Shown: piece after piece, positions 33,191-42,117 of the stretch
How the letters are laid out: every line of letters starts with the position of its first letter
Numbering within the stretch: position 1 is the stretch's first letter
From: CAYJBH01 sp964368815
GTDB taxonomy: Bacteria > Bacillota > Clostridia > Oscillospirales > Ruminococcaceae
Assembly (NCBI GenBank): GCA_964368815.1
Contig: CAYJDA010000002.1
Span: forward strand, 62,001 to 126,000
DNA length: 64,000 nt
Direction of reading: 5' to 3'
Notes under the pieces: model-generated
Seen by the model: only the letters and a program-made list of their open reading frames with translations
Database searches by the model: none
What the model was told of the DNA's origin: nothing
Translations under genes and position numbers: made by a program

Positions 33191-34735
33191 ATGATGAAAA
33201 AAGGTGTTTCGGATATCTACGATATTGTGGTGGTAGGCGGAGGTATTGCAGGGCTCACCGCAGCGGCTTTTGGAGTAAAGCAAAATCAAAAGGTTTTACT
33301 ATGCGAAAAGCAGGCAGAGATAGGAGGTTTGGTATCAGGCTTTTGGCATGATGGTTTTTATTTTGATGCAGGAATACGTGCACTGGAAAATGCCGGAACT
33401 CTTTTGCCGATGCTAAGGGAGCTAAACATAAAGGCTGAGCTGAAAAAAAGCGATGTAAGGATAAGAATTGCAGATCAAACGGTGTTAATAAGCTCACAAA
33501 ACGGCCTTGATGAGTATCAAAAAATGCTCAACACCCTTTTTCCATGCGAAGAAAACAATATTAACAAAATTGTAGATATTATTAATAAAACAGTCGATGA
33601 AATGAATGTGCTGTACGGTGTTGAAAACCCACTTTTTTCACCACTTTGGGGACAGCCATTAAAGTTAATGTGTTCCATGATGCCCTGGATAGGAGGATAC
33701 TTAAAAACGGTTTTTAGGATAAACCAAGCCAAAATATCGGTAAGAAAAAAACTAATGACTATAACCGACAGCCATTCCTTAATAGATATGATTATTCAGC
33801 ATTTTTTTACCGATTCACCAACATTTTTTGCTCTCGGATACTTTTATTTGTACAAGGATTATTATTACCCTGAAGAATCAATTTTGGGCATTGTAAAATC
33901 CTTGAAACGGTATATAGAGCATGGTAACGGCAGGGTAATGTTTAACACAAGTGTTAGTAAAATAGATAAAGACCAAAAAATAATAACTGACACTACCGGT
34001 AAAACCATCAAATACAAAAAATTAATTTGGTGTTGCAGTGAAAAGTTGTTTCACAAAGCAATAGATTCACACATTAATTTTAATAACACTCAAAGAGGTA
34101 GCGACTCCATACTAAATATATATATTGCAACCAAGACTACTTCTGGGCTGATGCAGCAACTAACGGGTTCGCATATGTTTTACACAAAGTTAACCGATGG
34201 ACTTTCCTCATTGGGCACTGCAAATAATTTATCCGACGAGGAGGAACTATTCACCTATGTAAAAAATTATCTTAAACTAACAACCTATGAAATTTCCTGT
34301 CCTACTGTTCATAACAATACACTTGCGCCGCAGGGACATTGCACCCTTACGGTAGGCACTATATTTAGCTATGACTTAACAAAGCAAATAAAAAACCAAG
34401 GACTATACGATAAATTCATCGAGCTTTGTACCAACGAGATAATAAATCTGTTAAACGAGGAGCTTATTCCGGGATTAAAAAGCTCGGTAGTGTTTACCCG
34501 ATGTGCCACTCCGATTACCATAGAAAAAACAACAGGAAACGACGATGGCGCAATTACCGGGTGGAGCCATACCTGCAAGCCTACAATGGCAGTTACAGAA
34601 TTTATGGGCATCGCTAAATCTATTAAAACTGGCTACCCTGATATATATAGGGCGGGCATGTGGTCTTTTAGTCCTGCCGGTTTGCCGGTAAGCATCATAA
34701 CCGGCAGACTTGCCGCCGATAAGGCATGTCGCTAA
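33191..34735 (+). CDS. FAD-dependent oxidoreductase, phytoene desaturase/carotenoid isomerase-like
   Basis: 514 residues. The dinucleotide-binding motif IVVVGGGIAGLTAAAFG lies at about 12-28, followed by CEKQAEIGGLVSGF, and a C-terminal FAD contact region WSFSPAGLPVSIITGRLAAD. This is the CrtI/CrtN/CrtP and retinol-saturase-like flavoprotein family. I take the ATG at 33191, 5 bases after GGGGTG; the frame stays open upstream but lacks a site. Directly downstream are homologues of CrtQ and CrtO of staphyloxanthin synthesis, so this enzyme likely oxidises or reduces the same polyprenyl or carotenoid substrate. No carotenoid synthase gene (crtM) is in the window, so the substrate is open. Confidence 0.75.
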   Translation: MMKKGVSDIYDIVVVGGGIAGLTAAAFGVKQNQKVLLCEKQAEIGGLVSGFWHDGFYFDAGIRALENAGTLLPMLRELNIKAELKKSDVRIRIADQTVLISSQNGLDEYQKMLNTLFPCEENNINKIVDIINKTVDEMNVLYGVENPLFSPLWGQPLKLMCSMMPWIGGYLKTVFRINQAKISVRKKLMTITDSHSLIDMIIQHFFTDSPTFFALGYFYLYKDYYYPEESILGIVKSLKRYIEHGNGRVMFNTSVSKIDKDQKIITDTTGKTIKYKKLIWCCSEKLFHKAIDSHINFNNTQRGSDSILNIYIATKTTSGLMQQLTGSHMFYTKLTDGLSSLGTANNLSDEEELFTYVKNYLKLTTYEISCPTVHNNTLAPQGHCTLTVGTIFSYDLTKQIKNQGLYDKFIELCTNEIINLLNEELIPGLKSSVVFTRCATPITIEKTTGNDDGAITGWSHTCKPTMAVTEFMGIAKSIKTGYPDIYRAGMWSFSPAGLPVSIITGRLAADKACR

Positions 34736-34762
34736 ATTTTTTGAATTGTTGAAAGGGGAAAA

Positions 34763-35860
34763 ATGTATTATCTCATCCTAACAGCTGTGGGAATTGCCTC
34801 GATGTTAGTTCTGCTTTATAAAAAACCATATCTCAGCGCGCAAAAAACAATTAAAAAACATAGTGTTTCGGTTATAATTCCGGTGCGCAATGAAGCTAAT
34901 AATATTGCGCAGCTGTTGCAGTGTCTGGAAAAACAAAGCTACGAAATATGTGAGATTATCTGCGTTAATGATGAAAGTTCAGATACCACCTGCGAAGAGA
35001 TATCTAAATTTAAACGAGTTAAACTTTTACACTCTGATTCTCGTTGCTGTGTTAACGGCAAAGCTGTTGCCTGTCAAAAAGCTGCTGCCGTGGCAAAAGG
35101 CGAACTGTTGTTATTTTTAGATGCAGATGTTCGAATGTCAAAAAATGCTTTAGAAAAACTTGTTGGACAATATGAGCTCGAACAGAAAACCATTTCAGTT
35201 CAACCCTACCACAGCGTAGGAAAATGGTATGAAAACGGTAGTTTCTTTTTCAACCTAGTTCAGCTCGGAGCAAATGGCAGCTGCTGTACCATTAATACCG
35301 AGTCGGCAGGGTTATTTGGTCCGGTGATACTTATGGAGAAAAAGGTATACGAGGCTATAGGCGGACATCGCTGCGCTGTAGACTCTATTGTCGATGATTT
35401 AGAACTTGGCCGACAGCTCTCACGTCTCGGTTATAAATACAGCATTAAAATGGGCTGTGATAGCATATCATTTAGAATGTATCCTGATGGTATTTCCGCT
35501 ATGTTTCAGGGATGGTTAAAGAATATTGCAAGCGGGGCCGGCTACACCTCACCGGTATTATTTATTCTAACATTTTTATGGTTTACCGGCCTTACAAGCT
35601 CACTAATATTGCTTACACAAACAATACTATCACCGCAAATATCTACATTAACAATGGCTTTATTAAGCTATTTACTATGGGTGTTTGTGTTAAAGTTAGC
35701 TTCAAAGAACGTCGGAAAATTTGGTTGGCCTACCATATTTTGTTATCCACTTTTATTGTTGTTTTTTTTAGTTGTTTTTATAGTTTCGTCAATAAAAAAA
35801 CTGCTTAATATTTCGGTTGTGTGGCGTGGTAGAAAAATAAAACTTCGCTCGAAGCAGTAA
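34763..35860 (+). CDS. crtQ: CrtQ-like glycosyltransferase
   Basis: 365 residues: N-terminal membrane anchor, family 2 glycosyltransferase domain (VSVIIPVRNEANNI, FLDADVRMS as the DxD), and three C-terminal membrane segments. Stretches shared with staphylococcal CrtQ include ISVQPYH, the FGPVxL box, IGGHR, SFRMYPDGISAMFQGW, and the terminal VVWRGRK. In Staphylococcus CrtQ glucosylates diaponeurosporenoate at the membrane. The gene lies 27 bp after the flavoprotein gene and 13 bp before crtO, a coupled arrangement as in staphyloxanthin clusters. The assignment by remembered motifs is good at family level; the substrate is inferred. Confidence 0.8.
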   Translation: MYYLILTAVGIASMLVLLYKKPYLSAQKTIKKHSVSVIIPVRNEANNIAQLLQCLEKQSYEICEIICVNDESSDTTCEEISKFKRVKLLHSDSRCCVNGKAVACQKAAAVAKGELLLFLDADVRMSKNALEKLVGQYELEQKTISVQPYHSVGKWYENGSFFFNLVQLGANGSCCTINTESAGLFGPVILMEKKVYEAIGGHRCAVDSIVDDLELGRQLSRLGYKYSIKMGCDSISFRMYPDGISAMFQGWLKNIASGAGYTSPVLFILTFLWFTGLTSSLILLTQTILSPQISTLTMALLSYLLWVFVLKLASKNVGKFGWPTIFCYPLLLLFFLVVFIVSSIKKLLNISVVWRGRKIKLRSKQ

Positions 35861-35873
35861 AATAGAGGTTCAT

Positions 35874-36365
35874 ATGCAGATAATTTTTTTGCCGCAAGGG
35901 TTAACCATAGCACTATGTTTTATTATTTGGCCTATTATTCAAATATCAATTGCGATTATTGTTAGGGCTATGCCCAACCATTTTTTTGGCGCCAATAACT
36001 TTATTTTTCGAATTCGCAACTTTGAGCAAAACGGAAAAATATACGAAAAATATTTTAAGATTAAGCTATGGAAAAAATATCTACCGGACGGAAGTGCTAT
36101 AACAGGAATAGGATTAAAAAAGAAAAAGTTAAATGGTTATTCGATAGATAATTTAAATTATTATCTAACCGAATCTTGCCGTGCAGAATTAATACATCTA
36201 CTTGCAATACCTCCATTTATTTTGTTTGGGCTGTTCTGCCCTGCCGAAGTTATTCTTTACATGTTTATATACTCGATAGTAATCAACCTTCCATGCACAA
36301 TAACACAGCGTTATAATCGCCCAAGGGTGTTAAGAATAATTAAAAAAATAAGCTGCCCAAAATAA
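35874..36365 (+). CDS. crtO: CrtO-like glycosyl-carotenoid acyltransferase family protein
   Basis: 163 residues, close to the 165 of staphylococcal CrtO. Two hydrophobic regions (about 9-31 and 107-140) flank a basic middle part. Diagnostic matches are the NFEQNGKIYEKYFKIKLWK segment, CRAELIHLLAIPP, and the C-terminal TQRYNRPRVLRI. In Staphylococcus this integral membrane enzyme esterifies the glucosyl carotenoid with a fatty acid, the last step of staphyloxanthin synthesis. It follows crtQ by 13 bp with an AGAGG ribosome binding site. Its presence with crtQ makes a glycosyl-acyl lipid product likely. Confidence 0.78.
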   Translation: MQIIFLPQGLTIALCFIIWPIIQISIAIIVRAMPNHFFGANNFIFRIRNFEQNGKIYEKYFKIKLWKKYLPDGSAITGIGLKKKKLNGYSIDNLNYYLTESCRAELIHLLAIPPFILFGLFCPAEVILYMFIYSIVINLPCTITQRYNRPRVLRIIKKISCPK

Positions 36366-36369
36366 AACA

Positions 36370-36399
36370 TTGACTTGAAACGCCCTAAAGCTTTATAAT
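36370..36399 (+). promoter_or_regulatory. Promoter of the aldo/keto reductase gene
   Basis: TTGACT at 36370-36375, 18-bp spacer, TATAAT at 36394-36399. The -10 box lies inside the left arm of the inverted repeat at 36391-36423. Confidence 0.65.
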
Positions 36400-36423
36400 G
36401 TATGTATATGAAACATTATAAAG
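36391..36423. promoter_or_regulatory. Perfect 11-bp inverted repeat overlapping the -10 box
   Basis: CTTTATAATGT (36391-36401) and ACATTATAAAG (36413-36423) are exact reverse complements separated by 11 bp. They contain the ATGT...ACAT spacing style seen at PadR-type operators. It is likely a repressor site for the aldo/keto reductase gene; no regulator gene is adjacent. Confidence 0.6.
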
Positions 36424-36436
36424 AAAAGGGGCATTA

Positions 36437-37471
36437 ATGGAGAAAATAAGGTTAGGCCGAACCAACCTGATGGTTACTAAAATGGCGTTTGGAGCTCTTC
36501 CGATACAGCGTCTTTCAATAAACGATGCCGTAAAACTGGTTCAAAATGCCTACGAGCAGGGTATAAACTATTTTGATACGGCCCACGGATACACCGATAG
36601 CGAGGAAAAGCTTGGTATTGCCTTTAAAGGTATAAGACATGAAGTTATTATTTCAAGCAAAACACCGGCCAGCGATAAAAAAACCGCAACCGAGCATATT
36701 GAGCTAACATTAAAGCGGTTGCAGACGGATTATATTGATTTATTACAGTTTCATAATCCTGCACAGGTTCCGGATATAAATGATCCAAACAGTGCTTTTG
36801 CGGCGGCGCTTGAAGCGAAAAAGAAAGGATATGTTCGCCATATCGGAATAACCAATCATCGTGGTAACGTTGCCACCGAGGCTATCAGAACCGGAAACTT
36901 TGAAACATTACAATTTCCATTTTGTTATCTTACATCACAGGGCGATCTCGATATTGTTAAAGAATGTGCTGAGCTTGATGTAGGGTTTATTGCCATGAAA
37001 GGCCTTTCGGGCGGACTGCTTACCAATGCAAAAGCCTGCTATGCTTTTATGCAGGAACACCCCACTGTTGTTCCGATATGGGGCATACAAAGGCAGTCTG
37101 AATTAGATGAGTGGATAGCCTTGGCAGACGAAAACCCCTGCATTAACGACGAAATCAGGGCAATAATTGATGCAGACAGAAAGGAGCTTGTAGGAAATTT
37201 CTGCCGTGGTTGCGGATACTGTTTACCATGTCCGGCAGAAATTAACATACCTATGGCGGCAAGAATTAAGGAGCTTCTCCGGCGCGCACCTACCGCTAAT
37301 TTTATAACCGATGAATATGCAAAGAGCATGGATAGAATAAACAATTGTATAGAATGTGGAGCGTGTATATCTCGCTGTCCATATGAGCTAAACACACCGC
37401 AACTGTTAAAATCTATGCTATGCAGCTACCACGAAATACGAAACGAGCTTATTGCAGATACAAACAGTTAA
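36437..37471 (+). CDS. Aldo/keto reductase with C-terminal 4Fe-4S ferredoxin-like domain
   Basis: 344 residues. The N-terminal aldo/keto reductase barrel shows LGRTNLMVTKMAFG, YFDTAHGYTDSEEKLG (Asp and Tyr of the catalytic set), a Lys in VIISSKTP, and LQFHNPAQ in place of the usual catalytic-His strand. The C-terminal part carries two cysteine clusters, CRGCGYCLPCP and CIECGACISRCP, typical of two iron-sulfur clusters. This fused architecture is common in anaerobes and suggests ferredoxin-type electron transfer coupled to carbonyl reduction. It is a single-gene unit with its own promoter and a strong operator-like repeat. The substrate is unknown. Confidence 0.9.
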   Translation: MEKIRLGRTNLMVTKMAFGALPIQRLSINDAVKLVQNAYEQGINYFDTAHGYTDSEEKLGIAFKGIRHEVIISSKTPASDKKTATEHIELTLKRLQTDYIDLLQFHNPAQVPDINDPNSAFAAALEAKKKGYVRHIGITNHRGNVATEAIRTGNFETLQFPFCYLTSQGDLDIVKECAELDVGFIAMKGLSGGLLTNAKACYAFMQEHPTVVPIWGIQRQSELDEWIALADENPCINDEIRAIIDADRKELVGNFCRGCGYCLPCPAEINIPMAARIKELLRRAPTANFITDEYAKSMDRINNCIECGACISRCPYELNTPQLLKSMLCSYHEIRNELIADTNS

Positions 37472-37481
37472 CTTAAAAACC

Positions 37482-37523
37482 GACCCACATAAATTAGATA
37501 TTCCGGTCTAATTTAAGTGGGTC
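37482..37523. terminator. Terminator between the aldo/keto reductase gene and the glycan operon
   Basis: GACCCAC/GTGGGTC and TAAATTAGA/TCTAATTTA pair over about 17 bp. On the minus strand the stem is followed by GGTTTTTAAG, so it mainly ends the leftward glycan operon, and it can also stop the rightward gene. Confidence 0.85.
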
Positions 37524-37539
37524 AACTTATTGATGTAGA

Positions 37540-38463
37540 TTAATCTTTGTTAAAGCGTTCAATATTTTCCACTAAATATTCCTTGCGGCTAAAAACAAGG
37601 TTAAGAATCAATGACATATACTTAACTATGAAGGTAAGTATTAAGAAAAGGCCAAAGAAACCAAACGAGAGAAGTGCCATGGTAGTTGTCCATCCCGCTA
37701 CCGGATCTCCGAGCAACCAGATTACAACTATATATATGGTGCTGAAGATTAATAACGCTATCATTGCCGCGCAGAGAAAGATGCTAACTTTATACGCAAT
37801 ATCGGTGAAAAGAATAAGGCTATTTGTGGCAAGCTCTCTTTTTACTCGACCGGTTGCAACATTGTGTTTTGCACGGCCGATAGGCTGATAGTCTACATCG
37901 CCGATTCGCAGACCGGCTGAAGCACATACCGCCTTTCGATAAACGGTTTTAATGCCAATTTCCTTCATTCTGTTAATGGCACGGCGGCTTACTATTAATA
38001 AATTTGAGGTTTTTATTTTATATTCATAATCTGAAAATCGGTTAAAAAGCGAATAAAAGATCTTTGAGCTGGCATGAACACCAACACTGGGAACCGCAAA
38101 AACTATGTCATGTCCTTTTAATGATTTTTGATAAAGGCTATACAGTAAGTCGGTATCATAATCTTTATTGGTATCGTCTATCTGTAATACAAAATCACCT
38201 ATCGCAAGGTCCACTGCTGCAATACTTGCAGCTTCCAGCCCCTGATGAAAGCTGGTATTTATAACGGTAACATTCAAAAGGCCGGCTTCTTTAATTTGCT
38301 GAACCGTATTGTCGGTTGAGCAGTCGTTCACGCATATTATCTCGAACATATCGAAATGCACGTTTAATGCGGTTTGCAAGCCTGTTAGAAATTCAGCAAC
38401 ATTAACACCGCAGTTATAGCAGTATACAACTGCTGATATAAAGTTTTTTTCTTTATCATTCAC
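37540..38463 (-). CDS. Membrane family 2 glycosyltransferase (GtrB/DPM1-like)
   Basis: 307 residues. A family 2 glycosyltransferase domain (about 8-215) has CVNDCSTDNT and the metal motif as QIDDTNKDYD, followed by two C-terminal membrane segments (about 225-250 and 265-290). This is the layout of enzymes that transfer a sugar onto polyprenyl phosphate. It is the last of five co-directional genes that follow a penicillin-binding protein; its start overlaps the FAD oxidoreductase gene by 8 bp. The sugar is unknown. The N-terminal SAVVYCYN replaces the usual VSVVIPVYN and is slightly divergent. Confidence 0.85.
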   Translation of the reverse strand: MNDKEKNFISAVVYCYNCGVNVAEFLTGLQTALNVHFDMFEIICVNDCSTDNTVQQIKEAGLLNVTVINTSFHQGLEAASIAAVDLAIGDFVLQIDDTNKDYDTDLLYSLYQKSLKGHDIVFAVPSVGVHASSKIFYSLFNRFSDYEYKIKTSNLLIVSRRAINRMKEIGIKTVYRKAVCASAGLRIGDVDYQPIGRAKHNVATGRVKRELATNSLILFTDIAYKVSIFLCAAMIALLIFSTIYIVVIWLLGDPVAGWTTTMALLSFGFFGLFLILTFIVKYMSLILNLVFSRKEYLVENIERFNKD

Positions 38464-39586
38464 CCGACAGTACCTCCTTTAGGTCGTAAACTGTATTTAT
38501 TTTTCCTGATAAAACGCTAACAAAGGTTGGACTTTGTGATAGCTTGCGAATAATTGTTGGGCGGCTATCATCTATCTCACTCAATTTCAAAATAGGTTTA
38601 ACCGAGAAAAGTGAGCTGTGATATTCAAAGGATAAAACCTCTTTCAAATATTTTCTTGCAAGCTGAGACATATATGGAAATGCGGTAGGCGGCTTGTGTT
38701 CGCATTCATTGCAGTTACCCAGACGCTGAGGAGAACAATAATCTCCGGCCAGCTGTTGGCAGGGGAAATTTGGCAAGCGTTCATAACAGGTTAGGTGGGG
38801 CGTAAAGGTTACCGAAGTAAGCGAGTGAAGTCCACTTTTCCCAAACGGCATGATGGAAAAGAAAGGTCCATCCATTACTGTAATACCAACGTTGTCCAGC
38901 AGTCCGTTTACCCTACAAAGTATTATTTCGCACAGCTCATACTTAATAGGTAAGCTATCAAAACCGGCCATAGAATTAATTTGGTTTACCGAGGCATAAG
39001 TGGAATTAAGCACGAAACCGGATTCAAAAACACGCCCATCTTTTAATGCAATTTCATATTTCTGCGAAACCTTACTAATTGAAATTATCTCGCTATTATA
39101 TATTATTTCTACAGAGTCGCCGAGCGCATTAATCTCATCCTGCAGATAATTTAAAAGAATTTTATGGTCGTAGGTGTATTCCTTGGTAATAAAACTTCCA
39201 TCGCAAAGACCTTCTTTAAAATAGCTGTCCGGTGATATCTCGGTGCAGGGGATATTGCAGTCGTTGCAAAACTTTTTAAAGCAAGCTGCATTTGTCCAGG
39301 AATAATGTGCCGAGGTTGCATATATTTTGGTGAAATCAGTTTTAATGCTCTCAGGATAATCTTCACAGAAGCGATCAAAATATCCCCGTGATTTAACGGC
39401 GGTAGATAGGCTTCTGGGATAATGGTAGCCCATGTGTACCCTTGCCTGATTTATATATGTCGCGCGCGAAAAAGGATGAGAATCACATTCCAGCACCAGC
39501 ACTTTTTCGCCTTTTTTCGCACAAAAAGCTGCGCTGTACAGCCCGTACAGCCCTGCACCTATTATTATTTTATCATAATGTTTCAA
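38456..39586 (-). CDS. FAD-dependent oxidoreductase (DAO-type) of a glycan operon
   Basis: 376 residues. FAD-binding motif KIIIGAGLYGLYSAAFCAKK at the N-terminus, then VLVLECDSHPFSRATYINQARVHMGYHYPR (quoted key part: RVHMGYHYPR), which fits a D-amino-acid-oxidase-like fold. A cysteine-rich stretch CNECEHKPP near residue 290 may bind metal or form disulfides. I place the start at TTG 39586, 5 bases after GGGAG and 1 bp beyond the previous stop; the ATG at 39619 has no ribosome site and would overlap 32 bp. Relatives occur in surface polysaccharide clusters, where they probably oxidise a sugar or lipid-linked sugar. The exact reaction is unknown. Confidence 0.78.
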   Translation of the reverse strand: MKHYDKIIIGAGLYGLYSAAFCAKKGEKVLVLECDSHPFSRATYINQARVHMGYHYPRSLSTAVKSRGYFDRFCEDYPESIKTDFTKIYATSAHYSWTNAACFKKFCNDCNIPCTEISPDSYFKEGLCDGSFITKEYTYDHKILLNYLQDEINALGDSVEIIYNSEIISISKVSQKYEIALKDGRVFESGFVLNSTYASVNQINSMAGFDSLPIKYELCEIILCRVNGLLDNVGITVMDGPFFSIMPFGKSGLHSLTSVTFTPHLTCYERLPNFPCQQLAGDYCSPQRLGNCNECEHKPPTAFPYMSQLARKYLKEVLSFEYHSSLFSVKPILKLSEIDDSRPTIIRKLSQSPTFVSVLSGKINTVYDLKEVLSGE

Positions 39587-39587
39587 A

Positions 39588-40394
39588 TCAACTCCCGGGC
39601 TTATATCTTCCTGTAGCATTTAGTAGCAATATTTTAAATAAATCTATATTTCCTTTTATGGGGCTTATCTTGGTGGGAACTACTCCTTTTTCGGGGTATC
39701 GCCGTTCTACCGGTACCTCACAGCAGGATAGTCCGAGCTGATTTGCCCTAACCGAGAGGTAAGCGAGTAGCTCATAGCCGGAAAAAACCGAACGTAATGG
39801 CTTCACCTGAGGATGCTTAAGATAGCGCATGGAATAGCCCCTAAAATTATTTGTGGTGTCGGTAAATCTTTTTCCTGCGGTTAACGAAATAATCGGTGCA
39901 TGAATTAAGGTTACCGCAAAATGCCTTACCTTAGGGGTGTTTTCGGCAACGCCTCCCGGAATATATCGAGAGCCCTGAACAAAGTCGTACCCTTGTTTAA
40001 GTTTTTCGATAATTCTGTCGCAATGCTCTATCGAATCCTTGTTATTGCCATCTATAGTAAGTACTCCTTTATAGCGGCGCTCTATAGCAAGGTGCATACC
40101 GCATCTGAGTTGCGCCCCCTGTTTGCCGCTACCTTTTTTAACTATAAGCGTATTAACCGACAATTGTTTCAACAACAGATGATCGGTGCCGCCATCGGTA
40201 GAACCACCATCGCAGATGATTATGTCTATATACTCACCTATGCCATGCATAGTAGCTCGCTCGAGCTGTTTTGTTATGTTATCTCGCTCGTTTATTATTG
40301 GAATAAGCAGGCAGTATTCCGAATTTTTTTTCGCAAATTCATAACAGTCATAATCCGGAACCCCTCTTATTGAGCTTCTATTCACATTTTCCAT
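39588..40394 (-). CDS. Family 2 glycosyltransferase (dolichol-phosphate mannose synthase-like)
   Basis: 268 residues. The fold resembles DPM1-type enzymes: LLIPIINERDNI, IIICDGGSTDGG, LTIDGNNKDS at the metal site, and FVQGSRYIPGG. There is no membrane segment, unlike the second glycosyltransferase of the operon. The ATG at 40394 lies directly next to AGGA, so the GTG at 40385 is an alternative start. It is the third of the five glycan genes. Confidence 0.85.
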   Translation of the reverse strand: MENVNRSSIRGVPDYDCYEFAKKNSEYCLLIPIINERDNITKQLERATMHGIGEYIDIIICDGGSTDGGTDHLLLKQLSVNTLIVKKGSGKQGAQLRCGMHLAIERRYKGVLTIDGNNKDSIEHCDRIIEKLKQGYDFVQGSRYIPGGVAENTPKVRHFAVTLIHAPIISLTAGKRFTDTTNNFRGYSMRYLKHPQVKPLRSVFSGYELLAYLSVRANQLGLSCCEVPVERRYPEKGVVPTKISPIKGNIDLFKILLLNATGRYKPGS

Positions 40395-40396
40395 TC

Positions 40397-41188
40397 CTAA
40401 AAAAACCCCACAAGATAATCTATTGCTGATGTTACTTTATTAACATCGCCAAGATTTTTCATCTCTATCGAAAGATAATTACGGTAATCCATTTTTGCTA
40501 AAGTATCTTTAAGTTCATCGTGTATAGGATGATATTCCACATATTCAAGATAGGGAACGCTAAGATGAACATGATTTATCAAATCCTTGTTCTGTGCTAA
40601 AATGTCTGTAGATTCATTCATGTTAATCATGGTTCCTATATCAACATTTACCTTTAAACCCTTGGAATTAACATGCTTTACAAAGGAAAATGCTTCACTT
40701 GTTGAATTTATAAAGTTAGTTCCGTAGATTTCCGGGTTAGGCTCGAGTGAAAAAATGGTGCCATTTTTATATGAATACTCTGCTAACTTAAATAAAAACT
40801 CGCAGGCAATTTCAGCTGCAAATTTTTTATCCATACCCTCAGGAATGTTGCGGTTTTTAGGACAACCAAAAACAATGTTTTTTATATTTGCCGCCGCCGC
40901 AAAGTTAATTGCCGAAATGCTGTAGTCAAATATTATTTTTCGCTCGTACTCATTGTATATACTCTCGCTATACCCATACCAGATACTCTGCATACTGCAT
41001 ATCGTAAGGTTATATTTTTCCTTTAAAGAACGGCTTAGCTCCTTAACTTCTGCTGTATGACTGTATGGATTATCATAAAATCTTGTTGGCGCTATCTCAA
41101 GTCCGGTAACCCCGGCCTGTTGCATATATTGATAAAGTAGTTCGTCCTGCTCCTTGCTCCAAGCTATGTTTGATAGTGAAAAATTCAT
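40397..41188 (-). CDS. Sugar phosphate isomerase/epimerase-like TIM-barrel protein (glycan operon)
   Basis: 263 residues of the xylose-isomerase-like TIM-barrel fold, with GLEIAPTRF, FSLEPNPEIYG, VNVDIGTM, HVHLSVPY and YLSIEMKN strands supplying metal-ligand candidates (Glu, Asp, His, Glu). The ATG at 41188 overlaps the epimerase stop by 4 bp (ATGA) and lies 9 bases after GAGGA. It probably interconverts a sugar intermediate used by the operon's glycosyltransferases. Confidence 0.75.
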   Translation of the reverse strand: MNFSLSNIAWSKEQDELLYQYMQQAGVTGLEIAPTRFYDNPYSHTAEVKELSRSLKEKYNLTICSMQSIWYGYSESIYNEYERKIIFDYSISAINFAAAANIKNIVFGCPKNRNIPEGMDKKFAAEIACEFLFKLAEYSYKNGTIFSLEPNPEIYGTNFINSTSEAFSFVKHVNSKGLKVNVDIGTMINMNESTDILAQNKDLINHVHLSVPYLEYVEYHPIHDELKDTLAKMDYRNYLSIEMKNLGDVNKVTSAIDYLVGFF

Positions 41189-42096
41189 AGGCAACGTTCC
41201 TCTACAAAGCGCTTTATGTCGACAAGGATTTCATCTTTCGTGTAAAGGTATCCATCTTTACAACCGAATGCACTACAATGTTTTGTTTTAAAGTTGTAAT
41301 AAAAGGGTTGCTTAGCAAGCATATTATCAAACTCTTCGTTGGTAAGGTAGTGATAAATTTCCGCAGCTGACAGTGGCTCAGTTGCAACATTTAAAATCTT
41401 TATATCATTATCGATAGCTATTGCTATATCTTTATATAGGTTGCCAAGATTATAAAACTGAAACACCGAACGAGAGTCGGTAAAATTAAGTGCAGAAAAA
41501 CCAAGTGTTTTAAAAAGATTTTTTGTCTCAACTCTATCAACATCGTCGTTAATTTTGTAAAATCCGTTATCCTGCAGGGTATACAATGCGTATATTTTAT
41601 TATTAATATTACCAAGTTCGGTGATTTTATCGCTTGTTAATAATGCCGGGGTATACATTATTAAATCGTATATAAAATTCTTTTTTATATTCTCACCAAA
41701 AAGTCCCGGCAGACGTATTATATTATGGCAACTAAAGTTTTCTTTAACAAAGTTTTCTAGCCATAGCCTATTTTTTCCGTAGGGATTTTGTGCAGGAATA
41801 AGCTCATCTTCGGTGAGGTTGTCGGTTTGGCTATAAACGTCAACGGTAGAGATAAGAACAACTCTTTTCGGGTTTATTGCACAGATATTTTTTGCCGCCT
41901 GCTCCACCTTTTCCTTGTCTTTTTCCGGAAACTTATCAGCAAGAAACTTTTCGGCCGCAAGTCCACTATAATACAGCACATCAGGGGAGGACCCGAAGGC
42001 CTCCCCAATATTTTTACTATTATAAAGTCCATCAAAATTAGCCCGTGATTTGAGGTTGGAGCCAACAAACCCGCTATAACCGACCAAGGCAATCAT
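41185..42096 (-). CDS. NAD-dependent epimerase/dehydratase (short-chain, extended type)
   Basis: 303 residues. The N-terminal Rossmann motif is IALVGYSGFVGSNL (G-x-x-G-x-x-G), then VVLISTVDVYS with the catalytic Ser/Thr region and NPYGKNRLWLEN giving the YxxxK pair, as in nucleotide-sugar epimerases. It is the first of five overlapping glycan genes. Its GGGGAG ribosome site lies right after the penicillin-binding protein stop (21-bp gap), so read-through from that gene is likely. The last part of the protein is divergent, so the nucleotide sugar cannot be named. Confidence 0.85.
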   Translation of the reverse strand: MIALVGYSGFVGSNLKSRANFDGLYNSKNIGEAFGSSPDVLYYSGLAAEKFLADKFPEKDKEKVEQAAKNICAINPKRVVLISTVDVYSQTDNLTEDELIPAQNPYGKNRLWLENFVKENFSCHNIIRLPGLFGENIKKNFIYDLIMYTPALLTSDKITELGNINNKIYALYTLQDNGFYKINDDVDRVETKNLFKTLGFSALNFTDSRSVFQFYNLGNLYKDIAIAIDNDIKILNVATEPLSAAEIYHYLTNEEFDNMLAKQPFYYNFKTKHCSAFGCKDGYLYTKDEILVDIKRFVEERCL

Positions 42097-42117
42097 AAAC
42101 TTACTCCCCTAATATAA

